Source of the DNA: DATHXC01 sp035459965
Lineage (GTDB): Bacteria > Pseudomonadota > Gammaproteobacteria > Burkholderiales > Methylophilaceae
Direction: 5' to 3'
DNA: 64,000 nucleotides
NCBI GenBank assembly: GCA_035459965.1
Contig: DATHXC010000007.1
Coordinates: 372,001-436,000, forward strand
The notes beneath the pieces were generated by a model. It was not told the DNA's origin and searched no databases. It saw only the letters and a list, made by a program, of their open reading frames with translations. The position numbers and the translations under genes are program-made. Positions 62,047 through 64,000 of this stretch are shown piece by piece. Every line of letters starts with the position of its first letter. The first letter of the stretch is position 1.

Positions 62047-62676
62047 TTAGTGAGCCAGGCCAGTGATTTCAGCAGCAGAAGCAGCAGGATCAGCAGCACC
62101 GTAGATAGCAGCGCCAGCTACAATGATAGAAGCGCCAGCATCTTTAACTTGCTTAACAGTTGCAGCCTTAACACCGCCAGCAACAGAAATCTTAACACCC
62201 AGGTTCAGGCCAGATACCAGAGCCAGATCGGTGAAAGGAGTTTGACCAGCAGCTTGTTGATCCAGACCAGTGTGCACGCCAATGATGTGCGCGCCCAGCT
62301 TAGCAGCTTCTTTAGTACGAGTAGCTTTGTCAGTCACGTTGATCAAGTCAACTTGAGCTTCTTTACCGTACTTGTTAGCAACGTCGATTACGCCTTTGAT
62401 AGTGCCCAGATCAGCAGTACCCAAAACTGTAACGATGTCAGCACCAGCTTTGTAGAATGGCTCAGCTTCGTAGAAACCAGCATCCATAGTCTTCAAGTCA
62501 ACCAGGATCTTGTTGTTTGGGAACTTAGCACGCAAAACTTCCAACAGCTTGATGCCATTGTGCTTGATGCATGGAGTACCGATTTCAAGGATGTCCACGT
62601 GTGGAGCAACTTGGGTAGCCAGAGCTACAGTTGCGTCAAAATCTAATGAATCTAGTGCCATTTGGGTTAATGCCAT
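62047..62676 (-). CDS. hps: 3-hexulose-6-phosphate synthase (Hps)
   Basis: Hps (HxlA) adds formaldehyde to ribulose-5-phosphate, the key fixing step of the RuMP cycle. The 209-residue TIM-barrel protein of the OMP-decarboxylase superfamily begins MALTQMALDSLDFDATVALA. It has DILEIGTPCIKHNG, the Mg-binding ILVDLKTMDAG, GVHTGLDQQAAGQTP, and KISVAGGVKAATV. The start has GGAG 8 bases upstream. Strong codon bias and a near-consensus promoter suggest very high expression. Confidence 0.97.
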   Translation of the reverse strand: MALTQMALDSLDFDATVALATQVAPHVDILEIGTPCIKHNGIKLLEVLRAKFPNNKILVDLKTMDAGFYEAEPFYKAGADIVTVLGTADLGTIKGVIDVANKYGKEAQVDLINVTDKATRTKEAAKLGAHIIGVHTGLDQQAAGQTPFTDLALVSGLNLGVKISVAGGVKAATVKQVKDAGASIIVAGAAIYGAADPAASAAEITGLAH

Positions 62677-62741
62677 GATATTTTCTCCGAAAGGTTACGT
62701 TACTTCTTACAAAAACTACTTACAAAAAAGTGAGCCAACAT

Positions 62742-62769
62742 CTTATAGCGCTATTGCAACAGATGTCAA
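62742..62769 (-). promoter_or_regulatory. Strong sigma-70 promoter of hps
   Basis: On the minus strand a perfect TTGACA (62764-62769) and TATAAG (62742-62747) are separated by 16 bases, about 65 bases before the hps start, in the tal-hps gap. Confidence 0.8.
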
Positions 62770-62787
62770 CGCTCGTCTATTTATCAC

Positions 62788-63741
62788 TTAAAGCTTTTCA
62801 GCTAGCGCCTTTTCCAGCTTGTTTTGATCTACAACAAAACCGCGAATGCCTTCAGCAAGTTTCTCTGTAGCCATTGCATCTTCATTCAAAGCAAAACGGA
62901 ACTCTTCTTCAGTCAATCTTGCTGGTGGTGCAGATTTAGCACCGCCATCGCTCAGTACGCGGGTCAATGTGCCTTCTGTTGCGGCCAGATCTTGCAGAAG
63001 ATTAGGTGAAACAGTCAAACGGTCACAACCAGCCAAGGCAATCAATTCACCAGTGTTACGGAATGAAGCGCCCATCACCACTGTTTTGTAGCCATGATCT
63101 TTATAGAATGCATAGATAGCACGCACTGAAACCACGCCTGGATCTGTTTCCTGTGTATATTCTGTACCTGGATTCTTTGCCTTGTACCAGTCGAGGATAC
63201 GGCCAACGAATGGTGAAATCAGGAATACGCCTGCTTCAGCACATGCACGCGCCTGGCCAAAACCGAATAATAAAGTGAGGTTACACTGGATGCCTTCTTT
63301 TTCCAGGATCTCACCAGCCTTGATACCTTCCCAGGTAGAAGCCAGCTTGATCAGCACGCGGTCTTTACCTACGCCAGCATCTTGATAGAGCTTGATCAGT
63401 TTACGACCCTTGGCAACCATCTTATCAATATTAAATGACAAGCGTGCGTCAACTTCTGTAGAGATACGGCCTGGAACAACCTTGGAAATTTCAATACCGA
63501 TCAATACAGCCAACTTATCAGCTGCATCTTCAATTTGTTGTGCCTTGTCGCTGCTTTGTGATTTTGCGTAGGCAATAGCCTCGTCAATCAACGGTGCATA
63601 CTGTGGCAGTGTGCTTGCCTTTAATAACAGTGATGGGTTAGTGGTCGCATCAACTGGCTTTACACTCTTGATTGCTTCAACATCACCAGTATCTGCAACG
63701 ATAGTGGTTATCGCCTTTAACTGATCTAACAAATTAGCCAT
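62788..63741 (-). CDS. tal: Transaldolase
   Basis: Transaldolase moves a dihydroxyacetone unit between sugar phosphates and helps regenerate ribulose-5-phosphate for the RuMP cycle. The 317-residue class I enzyme starts MANLLDQLKAITTIVADTGD and has VDATTNPSLLLKA, the Schiff-base Lys segment DRVLIKLASTWEG, CNLTLLFGFGQARACAEAG, and ISPFVGRILDWYKA. ATG at 63741 has GGAGG 6 bases upstream. It is the first gene of the tal-hps-phi run. Confidence 0.96.
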   Translation of the reverse strand: MANLLDQLKAITTIVADTGDVEAIKSVKPVDATTNPSLLLKASTLPQYAPLIDEAIAYAKSQSSDKAQQIEDAADKLAVLIGIEISKVVPGRISTEVDARLSFNIDKMVAKGRKLIKLYQDAGVGKDRVLIKLASTWEGIKAGEILEKEGIQCNLTLLFGFGQARACAEAGVFLISPFVGRILDWYKAKNPGTEYTQETDPGVVSVRAIYAFYKDHGYKTVVMGASFRNTGELIALAGCDRLTVSPNLLQDLAATEGTLTRVLSDGGAKSAPPARLTEEEFRFALNEDAMATEKLAEGIRGFVVDQNKLEKALAEKL

Positions 63742-64000
63742 AATTTCCTCCAAAAATACTAAAAATCGTGATTTTTACAACTTCACAACAAAGATTTAAT
63801 CCAAATTGTAAGCCTGACTCCAAGCCAAACATTGTAACTGAAATTATTAACCTTAAATATGTAGCAATTGCTAATTTTGAAAATTATGTAAAAAGTAAGC
63901 AGCAACGTCATATACCGAAATAGATAAGCACTTAAACAAAATTTAACCAAATAATGACAATTATTGTCGACTAAATCCATACACAAAAAATTTAATGAAA
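63742..64000. other. Non-coding region upstream of tal
   Basis: About 260 bases, A/T-rich, to the window end. The tal ribosome-binding site is near 63750. No convincing promoter pair or structured RNA was recognised, and the short minus-strand open frame here is not supported. Confidence 0.5.

Noticed and set aside
62050..62646. Plus-strand open frame of about 200 codons opposite hps
   Set aside because: It arises from the strong codon bias of hps. The translation is Ser/Asn/Val-rich and has no family features.
63783..63986. Minus-strand open frame upstream of tal
   Set aside because: It is very A/T-rich, with a Phe/Tyr/Leu/Ile-heavy translation typical of non-coding DNA, and has no ribosome-binding site.
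1..64000. CRISPR array, insertion sequences or transposases
   Set aside because: No regularly spaced direct repeats, cas genes or transposase motifs were seen anywhere in the window.

Overview
The window is ordinary chromosome from a methylotrophic betaproteobacterium, most likely family Methylophilaceae. The main evidence is the right end. It carries transaldolase, hexulose-6-phosphate synthase and 6-phospho-3-hexuloisomerase, which form the formaldehyde-fixing part of the ribulose monophosphate cycle. Next to them are a formaldehyde-activating enzyme (Fae) and a block of archaeal-type genes for tetrahydromethanopterin/methylofuran cofactors. Housekeeping gene orders agree with a betaproteobacterium: rpsF-priB-rpsR-rplI, tig-clpP-clpX-lon-hup-tRNA-ppiD, and gloB/methyltransferase/rnhA/dnaQ with mltD. 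No prophage, transposase, integrase or CRISPR array was seen. The only accessory-looking patch is a DUF2971 gene next to a repeat-like inverted repeat near 53.9 kb.

Layout. 1-2.5 kb: 3' part of recR, a small Cys/His protein, a cupin, tRNA-Ser, and the overlapping pair of a methylthioinosine/methylthioadenosine phosphorylase and peptide deformylase. 2.6-8.3 kb: squalene/hopanoid genes hpnC, hpnD and hpnE with an unrecognised membrane protein inserted before hpnE, then a small four-helix membrane protein and a YciK-like dehydrogenase. 8.3-11.8 kb (minus): HAD phosphatase, radA, dnaB. 12-15.7 kb: ergothioneine genes egtB-egtD facing a DUF427 gene and a MetC-like PLP enzyme. 15.8-17.8 kb (minus): ribosomal operon and crcB. 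17.9-23.8 kb: glgA, a candidate small RNA, orn, an M48 protease, a monohaem cytochrome c, rsgA and a deacetylase. 23.9-27.3 kb: two c-di-GMP proteins (HD-GYP and degenerate GGDEF-EAL). 27.4-32.5 kb: queD, dnaQ, rnhA, methyltransferase, gloB, mltD. 32.5-37 kb: a peptide ABC importer lacking its ATPases, then fabI. 37-45.8 kb (minus): ppiD, tRNA-Asp, tRNA-Val, hup, lon, clpX, clpP, tig, tRNA-Leu. 46-53.8 kb: a small unknown protein, a tripartite RND efflux system and a diguanylate cyclase. 53.9-59.6 kb (minus): DUF2971, then a five-gene cofactor operon. 59.6-64 kb: a HisA-like gene, fae, and the tal-hps-phi locus.

How the genes work together. The right-hand 10 kb reads as a C1 module. Fae condenses formaldehyde with H4MPT. 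The pterin dehydratase and PabB (p-aminobenzoate supply) feed pterin cofactor synthesis. The amino-acid-kinase, MfnF-like and ATP-grasp genes resemble three steps of methanofuran/methylofuran assembly. Hps and Phi fix formaldehyde into sugar phosphate, and transaldolase helps regenerate the acceptor. Regulatory signals there include a near-consensus promoter directly before hps, a terminator-like hairpin in the fae leader and a hairpin plus U-tract between hps and phi.

Limits. Functions come from motif and family recognition by eye. Start codons were chosen from Shine-Dalgarno matches and family lengths. Promoters and RNA structures were found by eye and are untested. The most novel-looking items are the candidate small RNA at about 19.52-19.60 kb with CU-rich anti-Shine-Dalgarno sequence, the cofactor operon read as a methylofuran pathway, and the unknown membrane protein in the hopanoid locus.
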